64,000 nt of DNA from GCA-2737725 sp033763995. GTDB taxonomy: Bacteria; Pseudomonadota; Alphaproteobacteria; Rhodospirillales; Rhodospirillaceae. The stretch's first letter is position 1. Each line of letters opens with the position of its first letter. The position numbers and the translations under genes were made by a program. The stretch covers positions 1 through 64,000 of the forward strand of contig JANRJL010000062.1 in assembly GCA_033763995.1 (NCBI GenBank). The letters run 5' to 3'. The notes beneath the pieces are model-generated. The model saw nothing but the letters and a program-made list of their open reading frames with translations, did not search any database and had not been told where the DNA came from. This document shows positions 57,336 through 64,000 of the stretch, piece after piece.

Positions 57336-58433
57336 ATGAAAATCGATGGCCGCCCGTACCGCACGATCTGGCCCCTGCCGGATGGGCGCGTGCGCGTCAT
57401 CGATCAGACCCTGCTGCCGTTTGACTTCGCCACGGTCGATCTCGCGACGGTGGACGACGCCGCGCGCGCCATCACGGCCATGATCGTGCGCGGCGCGCCG
57501 TTGATCGGCGCGACGGCCGCTTACGGCGTGGCGCTGGCCATGCGTGACGACCCTTCGGACGTTAACTTGCAAAAGGCCTATGCCACGTTGCTGGCCACAC
57601 GACCCACGGCGGTGAACCTCAAGTGGGCCTTGGATCGTGCGCTACGCACGCTCGGTCCGTTGCCGGCCAGCGAGCGTGCCGCAGCCGCTTCCGAACTCGC
57701 CGCGCAAATCTGCGACGACGACGTGGCCACCAATCAGGCCATCGGCCGTCATGGCCTTGTGTTGATCCGCGCCGCGCATCAACACAAGCCGTCCAAGCCC
57801 GTCAACATCCTGACCCACTGCAATGCCGGGTGGCTCGCCACGGTGGATTGGGGCACGGCCCTGGCGCCGATCTACATGGCCCATGATTCAGGCATCCCCG
57901 TTCATGTGTGGGTCGATGAAACCCGGCCCCGAAATCAAGGTGCGGCGCTCACGACCTGGGAACTGGCGCGCCACGGCGTACCTCACACTCTGATCGTGGA
58001 CAACGCGGGCGGGCATTTGATGCAGCACGCCAAAGTGGACCTCTGCATCGTCGGCACGGACCGAACGACCGCCGCCGGGGACGTGTGCAACAAAGTCGGC
58101 ACATATTTGAAGGCCCTGGCCGCGGCGGCCAACGACGTACCCTTCTATGTGGCCGCGCCCGCCAGCAGCATCGATTGGACCTTGCGCGACGGCGTGCGCG
58201 ACATTCCCATCGAGACCCGCGCGTCCCGCGAGATCACGCATCTCGTCGGGCGGCGAAGCAACGGAAAGGTCGACGAGTTCCAAATCGCGCCAACCGATAC
58301 ACCAGCGCTCAATATCGCATTTGACGTCACGCCGGCGCGCTATGTCACCGGCCTTATCACCGAACGCGGTGTGTGCGGCGCGAACGACATCGCGCTTCGC
58401 GGATTGTTCCCGGACCTTGCGGGCAGGGCCTAG
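57336..58433 (+). CDS. mtnA: S-methyl-5-thioribose-1-phosphate isomerase
   Basis: 365 residues. Family motifs MIVRGAPLIGATAAYGVALA, HCNAGWLATVDWGTALAPIY, WVDETRPRNQGA, VGTDRTTAAGDVCNKVGTY and TPALNIAFDVTPA, including the catalytic Cys (THCNAG) and Asp (GTDRT). Converts methylthioribose-1-phosphate to the ribulose-1-phosphate. Starts 14 bases after mtnP. Confidence 0.94.
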   Translation: MKIDGRPYRTIWPLPDGRVRVIDQTLLPFDFATVDLATVDDAARAITAMIVRGAPLIGATAAYGVALAMRDDPSDVNLQKAYATLLATRPTAVNLKWALDRALRTLGPLPASERAAAASELAAQICDDDVATNQAIGRHGLVLIRAAHQHKPSKPVNILTHCNAGWLATVDWGTALAPIYMAHDSGIPVHVWVDETRPRNQGAALTTWELARHGVPHTLIVDNAGGHLMQHAKVDLCIVGTDRTTAAGDVCNKVGTYLKALAAAANDVPFYVAAPASSIDWTLRDGVRDIPIETRASREITHLVGRRSNGKVDEFQIAPTDTPALNIAFDVTPARYVTGLITERGVCGANDIALRGLFPDLAGRA

Positions 58434-58435
58434 GC

Positions 58436-59122
58436 ATGTCCGCCGACGACCTGCGCCTCAAATTGCAACTCATCGACACATGCCGGGCCTTGCGCGGCAG
58501 CGGGTTGACCCACGGCACTTCGGGGAACGTCAGCGTGCGGCGCGACGCCCAGTCGCTCTTTATTTCCCCCACCGGCGCCGACTACGACACTCTGCGACCC
58601 CAAGACATTCCGCTGTTGCATCTCGATGGGCGTTGGTCTGGCGGCCTGAAACCCTCCAGCGAATGGCGCTTTCACCGCGATATCATGCGCACACGGAACG
58701 ACGTCAACGCCGTGGTGCATACTCATTCTACTTATGCCACGGCGCTGGCCTGCACGGAGCAGGGCATCCCAGCGTTTCACTACATGGTCGCTATCGCGGG
58801 CGGCGCCGATATTCGCTGCGCGCCTTACGCCACCTTCGGCACCGAGGAACTCTCGCGCCATGCCTTGGCGGCGTTGCATCGGCGCAGGGCCTGCCTTCTC
58901 GCCAATCACGGGGTCATTGCCTTGGGGCGAGACCTTGCCGAAGCCTTGAAGCTGGCCGGAGAGGTTGAGAACCTCGCCGCGCAGTACCTCACCGCGTTGC
59001 GGGCCGGCGCGCCCCGGCTCTTGCCTCAAGAGGAGATGGACAGGGTCGTGGAGAAGTTCCGAACTTACGGGCATCAAGACGGAACTGACGATCAAGATTT
59101 GAAGCACGATTCAGATCTGTAG
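58436..59122 (+). CDS. Class II aldolase, methylthioribulose-1-phosphate aldolase-like
   Basis: 228 residues. Class II aldolase/adducin marks: SGLTHGTSGNVSVR, ISPTG, SSEWRFHRDI, the metal-binding HTHSTYATALA and the third histidine in LLANHGVIALGRDL. Placed directly after mtnP-mtnA (two-base gap), as in Rhodospirillum rubrum, where the aldolase (Ald2) cuts methylthioribulose-1-phosphate to DHAP and an aldehyde (the DHAP shunt). An MtnB dehydratase is the alternative, but no mtnC/mtnD genes are present here. Confidence 0.85.
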   Translation: MSADDLRLKLQLIDTCRALRGSGLTHGTSGNVSVRRDAQSLFISPTGADYDTLRPQDIPLLHLDGRWSGGLKPSSEWRFHRDIMRTRNDVNAVVHTHSTYATALACTEQGIPAFHYMVAIAGGADIRCAPYATFGTEELSRHALAALHRRRACLLANHGVIALGRDLAEALKLAGEVENLAAQYLTALRAGAPRLLPQEEMDRVVEKFRTYGHQDGTDDQDLKHDSDL

Positions 59123-59124
59123 GC

Positions 59125-59910
59125 TTATGGCGATGCCAGCGCCGCGCGCTTGAGCTTGATGCTGGAAATGAGTTGAACATTATCGGCCATGAGCGCGTTG
59201 CGGCGTTCCGTCACGGCCGCCAAGACTTCGGCCTGTTGCGCGGCCGAGCGCAAGGGTTTCGATCCGCGAAAATCGAAGCGTCTGGCGATGAAGGCCGAAT
59301 AAAATTGGTACAAGGTCGCGTCGCTGCCGCGGTGCGACAGACGCACGATGTCGAACAAGAGAAAATCGCGCGCCGCGAGGTGGGCGTACATCTCGAGAAA
59401 TTGCGGGCCACTGGCATCGCGCACCGGACTTTCGATCAACAGACCGCAACACTCCTTGAGCGCGGCATCGGCTCCGCGCAGCACGCTCATCTCGGCTCCC
59501 TCCACATCCAATTTGATGAAGCAGGGGCCGGGCAATTTCGCATCGGCCCAGACACGATCAAGCGTCGTGCAGGGCAAGACGTGGTCGCCGCCCACGGCGG
59601 TGGACATCCAGTACTCGTGTTGCGGACGATTGACGCTGATGGTGCCCTCGCGATCCGACAGCGCCGTGATGCGGTAGGGCTCGCCCAACATCGTGTGGAT
59701 CCGCTGCAAGCTGGGTTCGTAAGTCGCCTGGGCGTCGATGTTGAGCACATGCAGCCCCGGCCCGATGGAATCGAGGACCGCCAGGGAAAACGTGCCGTCG
59801 GCGCAGCCCACGTCGACAAGAGTTTGCAAGGGAACGCCGTTGGCGGCCATGATGCTGAGCGGGGCGAGCAGCGTGTCGCGGCTGAACTCAGTGTCGGTCG
59901 TACCCCACAT
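59125..59910 (-). CDS. FkbM-family methyltransferase
   Basis: 261 residues. SAM-binding motif TLVDVGCADGTFSLAV, the FkbM-specific FIKLDVEGAEMSVLRGA, and LLIESPV. The substrate is unknown; FkbM enzymes usually methylate sugar or polyketide hydroxyls. It overlaps the ABC permease gene by 23 bases at its start, so is last in the ABC operon, unusual company for this family. Confidence 0.88.
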   Translation of the reverse strand: MWGTTDTEFSRDTLLAPLSIMAANGVPLQTLVDVGCADGTFSLAVLDSIGPGLHVLNIDAQATYEPSLQRIHTMLGEPYRITALSDREGTISVNRPQHEYWMSTAVGGDHVLPCTTLDRVWADAKLPGPCFIKLDVEGAEMSVLRGADAALKECCGLLIESPVRDASGPQFLEMYAHLAARDFLLFDIVRLSHRGSDATLYQFYSAFIARRFDFRGSKPLRSAAQQAEVLAAVTERRNALMADNVQLISSIKLKRAALASP

Positions 59911-60679
59911 CGCTCGCGCTCTCGTGCCAATGCCGCAGCAAACGGCGCGACAGCCAGTCGAGAGCCGAATAGATCGCCAACCCCGTCATCCCCAACAGCA
60001 CGAAGCATGCCAGGGCCCTGGCCAACTCAAGGCGATAACTTGCTTCAAGAAGCCGCGACGCGAGTCCCGATTGCGCTCCACTGGTGCCAGCCACCATCTC
60101 GGCGACTACTGTCCCTATCAAAGCCAAACCCCCGGCAATGCGCAAGCCGGTGAGGAAGTGAGGCAGGGTGGATGGCGCCAACAAGCGCAACGAAGTTTGC
60201 GTTTTGGTTGCACCATAGAGGCGGAATAAATCGCGAAGGTTGCGGTCAACGCTTTTGAGTCCAAACAAAGTATTGGAGATCACGGGAAAGACGGCCGCCA
60301 TCCACGCCAAGATCAAGAGCACGACGAAAATGTTGTCGACCCAGATAATCACGAAGGGCGCCACGGTGACGATGGGTGTGACCTGAAGGATCACGGCATA
60401 GGGAAACAACATCTGCTCGACGACGCGCGACTGCGAGAGAGCAAAGGCAAACAAAACACCCGTAACCGCGGCCAGAACCAAAGCGGCCAGCGTGACCTGG
60501 ACCGTGATCCAGAGCGCCGCGGCGAGTTCAGGAAAATTGTCGATCAGCGCGCTCAAGACCGCCACGGGGCCAGGCAAGATATAGGGCGGAATATCCGCCC
60601 ACCTCACGCCAAGTTCCCAGGACGCAAGCACAAGCACGCCGAACAAGCTGGGCAACAGAAGCTGGCCAAATTTAGACAT
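59888..60679 (-). CDS. NitT/TauT-type ABC permease
   Basis: 263 residues with six membrane segments and the EAA-like loop GLKSVDRNLRDLFRLYGATK. C-terminus LDWLSRRLLRHWHES. Inner membrane. Overlaps the ATPase stop by eight bases; partners with the ATPase and binding protein upstream. Confidence 0.92.
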   Translation of the reverse strand: MSKFGQLLLPSLFGVLVLASWELGVRWADIPPYILPGPVAVLSALIDNFPELAAALWITVQVTLAALVLAAVTGVLFAFALSQSRVVEQMLFPYAVILQVTPIVTVAPFVIIWVDNIFVVLLILAWMAAVFPVISNTLFGLKSVDRNLRDLFRLYGATKTQTSLRLLAPSTLPHFLTGLRIAGGLALIGTVVAEMVAGTSGAQSGLASRLLEASYRLELARALACFVLLGMTGLAIYSALDWLSRRLLRHWHESASDVGYDRH

Positions 60680-61439
60680 GACTGCCCGGCTCCATGACCT
60701 GGGACAGAGCAGCCGTCACCCGCGCGCATTCGTCGGCGAAGGCATGGGTCTGGCGCAAGTCCGGCGCACGCGCGGCCGGGAGATTAATCGCCAGATCGGC
60801 GGCGATGCGCCCGGGGCGCGGTGACATCACCACCACGCGCTGCGACAGAAAGACCGCTTCGCGCACGCTGTGGGTGACGAATACGACGGTCCAGCGATTG
60901 GCCTGCCACAGCGCCAGAAGGTCGTCATTGAGCTTGAAGCGGGTAAATTCATCGAGGGCCGCGAAGGGCTCGTCCATCAACAGCAGCTTGGGATCGGTCG
61001 CGATGGCGCGCGCGATGGACACCCGCATGCGCATGCCGCCCGAAAGTTGGCGCGGATAAGCCTGCGTGAATTCCGCCAGGCCGACGCGGGCCAGGGCCGT
61101 TGCCGCGGCCGCCTGCGCGCCGCTGCGGCCCGAGATGTCGAGCGGCAAACGGACATTCGCCAGGGCCGTCGCCCAAGGCATCAAGGTGGGGTCTTGAAAC
61201 ACGAAGCCCAAGGCGCCTGGAGAGCGATCAAAGTTGCGTTGCACATCCCCCTTGCTTGGTGTCATCAGACCGGCCGCGATCCGCAGCAACGTGGACTTGC
61301 CGCAGCCCGACGGGCCCACCAAGCTGATGAACGAACCCTCGGCGAAGCTCAGGTCAATGCCTTCGACCGCCGTCGTTCCCGAATCGAAGATGTGGCCGAC
61401 GCGCTGAAGCGCGAGGAGAGGGGCCTGGGAACGCTCCAT
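60672..61439 (-). CDS. NitT/TauT-type ABC ATP-binding protein
   Basis: 255 residues from ATG 61439. Walker A LVGPSGCGKSTLLRI, Q-loop FVFQDPTLMPW, signature LSGGMRMRVSIARAI, Walker B LLLMDEPFAALDEF, H-loop VTHSVREAV. Energises the importer. Confidence 0.93.
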   Translation of the reverse strand: MERSQAPLLALQRVGHIFDSGTTAVEGIDLSFAEGSFISLVGPSGCGKSTLLRIAAGLMTPSKGDVQRNFDRSPGALGFVFQDPTLMPWATALANVRLPLDISGRSGAQAAAATALARVGLAEFTQAYPRQLSGGMRMRVSIARAIATDPKLLLMDEPFAALDEFTRFKLNDDLLALWQANRWTVVFVTHSVREAVFLSQRVVVMSPRPGRIAADLAINLPAARAPDLRQTHAFADECARVTAALSQVMEPGSHV

Positions 61440-61443
61440 GGGG

Positions 61444-62442
61444 TCAGCGCGCGGGGCGCAGCTCGCGGCCGACACCCTTGCCGACAAAGGCGGCGGTATA
61501 GGCGCGGCGATAATCGAGATCGCGCGGGTAAAGCCCGTCGGCCGCCATGACGTCGAAAAATTCCTTCCACCGAGCGTCCGTCATGATGCCGATTCCGGAG
61601 GCCTCCGCGTCACCGCTATCGACGATGCCGAAGGCGCGCATCTTGTCGCGGCCGTAGGCCAATAACTCATCTGTCATGTCGGGGTTATCGGTTTTGATGC
61701 GCGCATCGGCGGCGCTTGAATCGCCGTAGAGGTAGGCATACCAGCCCTTGATGGAGGCATCGACAAAGCGCTGGACGAGGCCGGGGTTCGTATCCACGAG
61801 CTTGCGCGAGGTGGCGATGATCGCCGCATAACTCGCGTAACCCGAGTCCGCCAACAGAAACACCTTGGGTTTCACGCCCACGCGCTCCATCTGGAACGGC
61901 TCGCTGGACAAATAGCCTTGCTGCACGGCGAGTTTGTCGGCCAGGAACGGCGCGATGTTGAAGGTGTAGGGCGCGATCTGGTCGTCGGTGAAGCCGAACT
62001 TCGATTTCAGGAACCGCCAGAATCCGATGCGCGTGTCGGGGCCGATCATGATCTTGCGGCCCTTGAGTCCGGCCAGACTGTCATTGCCCACGCCGGGGTG
62101 CGCGATCAAAACCGCCGGATCCTTCTGGAACATCGCCGCCACGGCGACCATCGGAATATCTTGCGCCACGAAGTTGAGCGGAATGAAGGAATTGGGGGCC
62201 ATGGCGAAATCGAGCCGCCCCGCCGCCAACAATTGCGCGTGATTCACTTGCGGCCCACCTTGGCGCAAGGTCACGTCGAGCCCGTGGGCGGCATAAGTGG
62301 CGTCGGCCAGCGCCTGATAGAATCCGCCATGCTCGGCTTGCGCGCGCCAGTCGGTTCCAAACGCGATCTTGTCTGCACTGTAGGCCGTCTGCACGAAAGT
62401 AAAAATCTGCACGGCAATAAAAAGGGGAAACTTCCTATCCAT
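61444..62442 (-). CDS. NMT1/THI5-like periplasmic binding protein
   Basis: 332 residues, signal peptide ending AYSADK. NMT1/THI5 fold: IAFGTDWRAQAEHGGFYQALADATYAAHGLDVTL at the N-terminus and QQGYLSSEPFQMERVG late. The family includes ThiY and pyrimidine or sulfonate/taurine binders; the ligand cannot be told, but the start of the mature chain is like ThiY-type proteins. First gene of the ABC operon. Confidence 0.85.
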   Translation of the reverse strand: MDRKFPLFIAVQIFTFVQTAYSADKIAFGTDWRAQAEHGGFYQALADATYAAHGLDVTLRQGGPQVNHAQLLAAGRLDFAMAPNSFIPLNFVAQDIPMVAVAAMFQKDPAVLIAHPGVGNDSLAGLKGRKIMIGPDTRIGFWRFLKSKFGFTDDQIAPYTFNIAPFLADKLAVQQGYLSSEPFQMERVGVKPKVFLLADSGYASYAAIIATSRKLVDTNPGLVQRFVDASIKGWYAYLYGDSSAADARIKTDNPDMTDELLAYGRDKMRAFGIVDSGDAEASGIGIMTDARWKEFFDVMAADGLYPRDLDYRRAYTAAFVGKGVGRELRPAR

Positions 62443-62451
62443 TAAGAGAGC

Positions 62452-63072
62452 CTATTCGAACCGCTCAGATTTGAGTTGCTCAATAACTTTCGCGATTACT
62501 GGGAGGTGCGAGGGATTCAGAGTGATCGTCCCGCCAGACTTTTCGCCAATTCTTTCAGGCAACTCGCCAGAATTGTCGAATAACGTAGCACGATCCGCCT
62601 GACTCAAGAACCATGGTAGTTGAGCGAGCGAACGCGTATAGCGTTCACGGATTTTCTGCTCTGGAACGTTGTGGCCACCTTTTTTTACCCGCAGCGCGAC
62701 ACGCGCGATATTCATCTCCACGTTTTCGAGCAGTACATAGGCCAGGCGGACTTCAAAATCGCGTTTCTTGGCCTCCAGGACTAACCTGCGGTATTTTGGT
62801 GTCGACAATACCGTCTCCACTCCGACTGTTTGGTGAGCCTTGATGGATGCCTCGAGCCAGGATTCTATGCGGACGACAGCCTCAATATTGGCTTCCGCGT
62901 AGGACAGACGTTCAATCTTGTTTATACGCGCGGCGAGGACATCAGGGTTGATGATCCAAATACTGCCATCATGCAGGGTAATATTTGCATCTTTGTATAG
63001 AGTGCTTTTGCCGGATCCATTCGGCCCAGCAAAAATCCAGAAAATTGGTCGCTCACCGCTTACCGAGGACAC
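62452..63072 (-). CDS. Zeta-toxin-family kinase
   Basis: 206 residues from GTG 63072. P-loop FAGPNGSGKSTL, catalytic-Asp segment IINPDVLAARI, VGVETVLSTPKYRRLV, and the C-terminal box VKKGGHNVPEQKIRERYTRSL. Zeta toxins phosphorylate UDP-N-acetylglucosamine or nucleotides. Low GC relative to the window. It overlaps the preceding antitoxin-like gene by 20 bases. Confidence 0.82.
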   Translation of the reverse strand: MSSVSGERPIFWIFAGPNGSGKSTLYKDANITLHDGSIWIINPDVLAARINKIERLSYAEANIEAVVRIESWLEASIKAHQTVGVETVLSTPKYRRLVLEAKKRDFEVRLAYVLLENVEMNIARVALRVKKGGHNVPEQKIRERYTRSLAQLPWFLSQADRATLFDNSGELPERIGEKSGGTITLNPSHLPVIAKVIEQLKSERFE

Positions 63073-63286
63073 CGTCGGCAGAACCTAAAATACGTTCATT
63101 CTCTTCACGCGCCCTGCGGACGTTCTGTTGAAAAATAAAATGCAAGTCGGAATCAAAATTCGCGCTATTCGCACTTATCGTGCTTGTCGGAAATACTCTT
63201 GCGCCGACTCTGACCGGGATTTGGACAACATCTCCCGACGGCTTCGCCGGGCTTGGGCCTAAGTCCCTGATGATCACCTTAATCAT
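63053..63286 (-). CDS. Putative antitoxin of the zeta-type pair
   Basis: 77 residues from ATG 63286: IKVIIRDLGPSPAKPSG and VQIPVRVGARVFPTSTISANS then a C-terminal helix FIFQQNVRRAREENERILG. The size and helical C-terminus suit an antitoxin that binds the downstream kinase. No standard antitoxin motif seen, so the call rests on position and overlap. Confidence 0.55.
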   Translation of the reverse strand: MIKVIIRDLGPSPAKPSGDVVQIPVRVGARVFPTSTISANSANFDSDLHFIFQQNVRRAREENERILGSADGVLGKR

Positions 63287-63380
63287 TGCCGAACGACCAT
63301 AACGATATCAAACTTTAAGTTAATTTAAGCAGTTATACGGCGTTTAGCAAGTTTACGACCCCGCCAGTCTCCACGCGCCG

Positions 63381-64000
63381 TCAAATCTTAAACACGCCGC
63401 CGGGTGCGGGGGCGCCTGCGCCGGCCGGGGCTGCAGCTCCTTTTGGCACCTTGACGGCGGCCTGCTGTTCGATCGGGAAGACCTTGAACAACTCGGGCGG
63501 GTTGGCGATGTTCTTCATCGGGTGGCGGCCGATGCTGTGGAAGTGGGCCGGCACCTTGTTGCGCGCCGCGTTGGCCACCACGTCCGACACCGTCACGCCG
63601 TCCGGATCGCACTTGGGTTCGATGCGCGCGGCGATGTTCACGCCCTCGCAGAACACGTCGTTGGTGGTGTGGATGACCTCGCCCATGTGCACGCCGATGC
63701 GGATGTGGAACTGATCTTCCGCCGTTTTGCTCTTGTTGTACTCGCCGATGGCCTTTTGGCAGTCCATGGCACACTGCACCGCGCTCTCGGCCGACCGGAA
63801 GCGCACCATGAATGCGTCGCCGATGGTCTTGATGACGGTGCCGCGGTTGCGCACGATTTGCCCGCGCATGATTTCGTTGTGAATCGCCAGTTTCTTGACC
63901 ATGGCGGCTTCGTTGGCGCCCATCTGCTTCGAATACCCGACGATGTCGGTGAACATGATGGCCGTGAGCTGGCGCTTGGGATCCTTGTCGGACGCTTGCT
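63381..64000 (-). CDS. Class III adenylate/guanylate cyclase, N-terminus cut by window edge
   Basis: The frame is open to base 64000 and the visible part is 206 residues. The cyclase core shows the two metal-binding Asp: FTDIVGYSKQMG and TIGDAFMVRF. Also RIGVHMGEVI and GVNIAARIEPKCDPDGVTVS. A C-terminal Ala/Pro/Gly-rich tail follows. It makes cAMP or cGMP. Its product could be sensed by the cyclic-nucleotide-binding protein at 34520-36220, which is an inference from co-occurrence only. Confidence 0.9.
   Translation of the reverse strand, partial: QASDKDPKRQLTAIMFTDIVGYSKQMGANEAAMVKKLAIHNEIMRGQIVRNRGTVIKTIGDAFMVRFRSAESAVQCAMDCQKAIGEYNKSKTAEDQFHIRIGVHMGEVIHTTNDVFCEGVNIAARIEPKCDPDGVTVSDVVANAARNKVPAHFHSIGRHPMKNIANPPELFKVFPIEQQAAVKVPKGAAAPAGAGAPAPGGVFKI

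Overview
The window is a high-GC (mostly above 60% by eye) chromosomal segment of an alphaproteobacterium, most like Rhodospirillales and related soil or water lineages. The evidence is the gene order uvrA / ssb / gyrA / coaD / peptidyl-prolyl isomerase and recG / sdhE / mfd, a PAS_5-type protein, many Tat leaders, and SOS operators of the alphaproteobacterial form GTTC-N7-GTTC in front of ssb and a Y-family polymerase. No species can be named from sequence alone.

Layout. 1-5.4 kb: two Tat-exported nitrilase-fold proteins that lack catalytic residues, a flavin reductase/PCP_red protein, a PAS protein, an orphan XRE regulator and a membrane protein of lower GC. 5.4-8.3 kb: a full-length uvrA interrupted by one in-frame amber codon. 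8.4-14.5 kb: a metal-response island between uvrA and ssb, with a ZntR-like MerR regulator and its operator, His- and Met-rich exported proteins, DUF2933, an ICMT-like protein and a CopB-type P-type ATPase. 14.5-21.8 kb: ssb, gyrA, coaD, a phosphoribosyltransferase-like gene with an overlapping small gene, a hydrolase, a ybjQ-like gene and a periplasmic cyclophilin. 21.9-34.3 kb: accessory metabolism (MFS carrier, NTF2-like protein, GFA protein, Tat-type MDR oxidoreductase, YgiQ radical SAM protein, OmpR-type regulator, tRNA-Lys, CorA, DUF1838). 34.5-41.5 kb: a pseudo-receiver/cyclic-nucleotide protein and a Gld-like ABC operon. 41.5-51 kb: a thioredoxin-like ferredoxin, Nudix, SOS-controlled Y-family polymerase, DUF502, recG, sdhE and mfd. 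51-56 kb: a pentapeptide-repeat gene flanked by two small paralogues, a DsbA-like protein, chrB-chrA and a Sel1 protein. 56-64 kb: tRNA-Ser, mtnP-mtnA-class II aldolase (methylthioadenosine salvage), an ABC importer with an FkbM methyltransferase, a zeta-type toxin-antitoxin pair and a truncated class III cyclase.

Most notable observations. (1) Two nucleotide-excision-repair genes carry independent, apparently disabling changes: the amber codon in uvrA, and replacement of the Walker B glutamate of Mfd (E. coli E730 position) by lysine. (2) Two families of short palindromic repeats, one of exactly 74 bp, each occur twice, and in all four cases the host gene's stop codon lies in or abuts the first bases of the element. 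(3) The metal island sits inside what is normally a divergent uvrA-ssb promoter region. (4) An unrecognised family of about 90-residue paralogues flanks a pentapeptide-repeat gene. No CRISPR array, prophage, rRNA or complete insertion sequence was seen.
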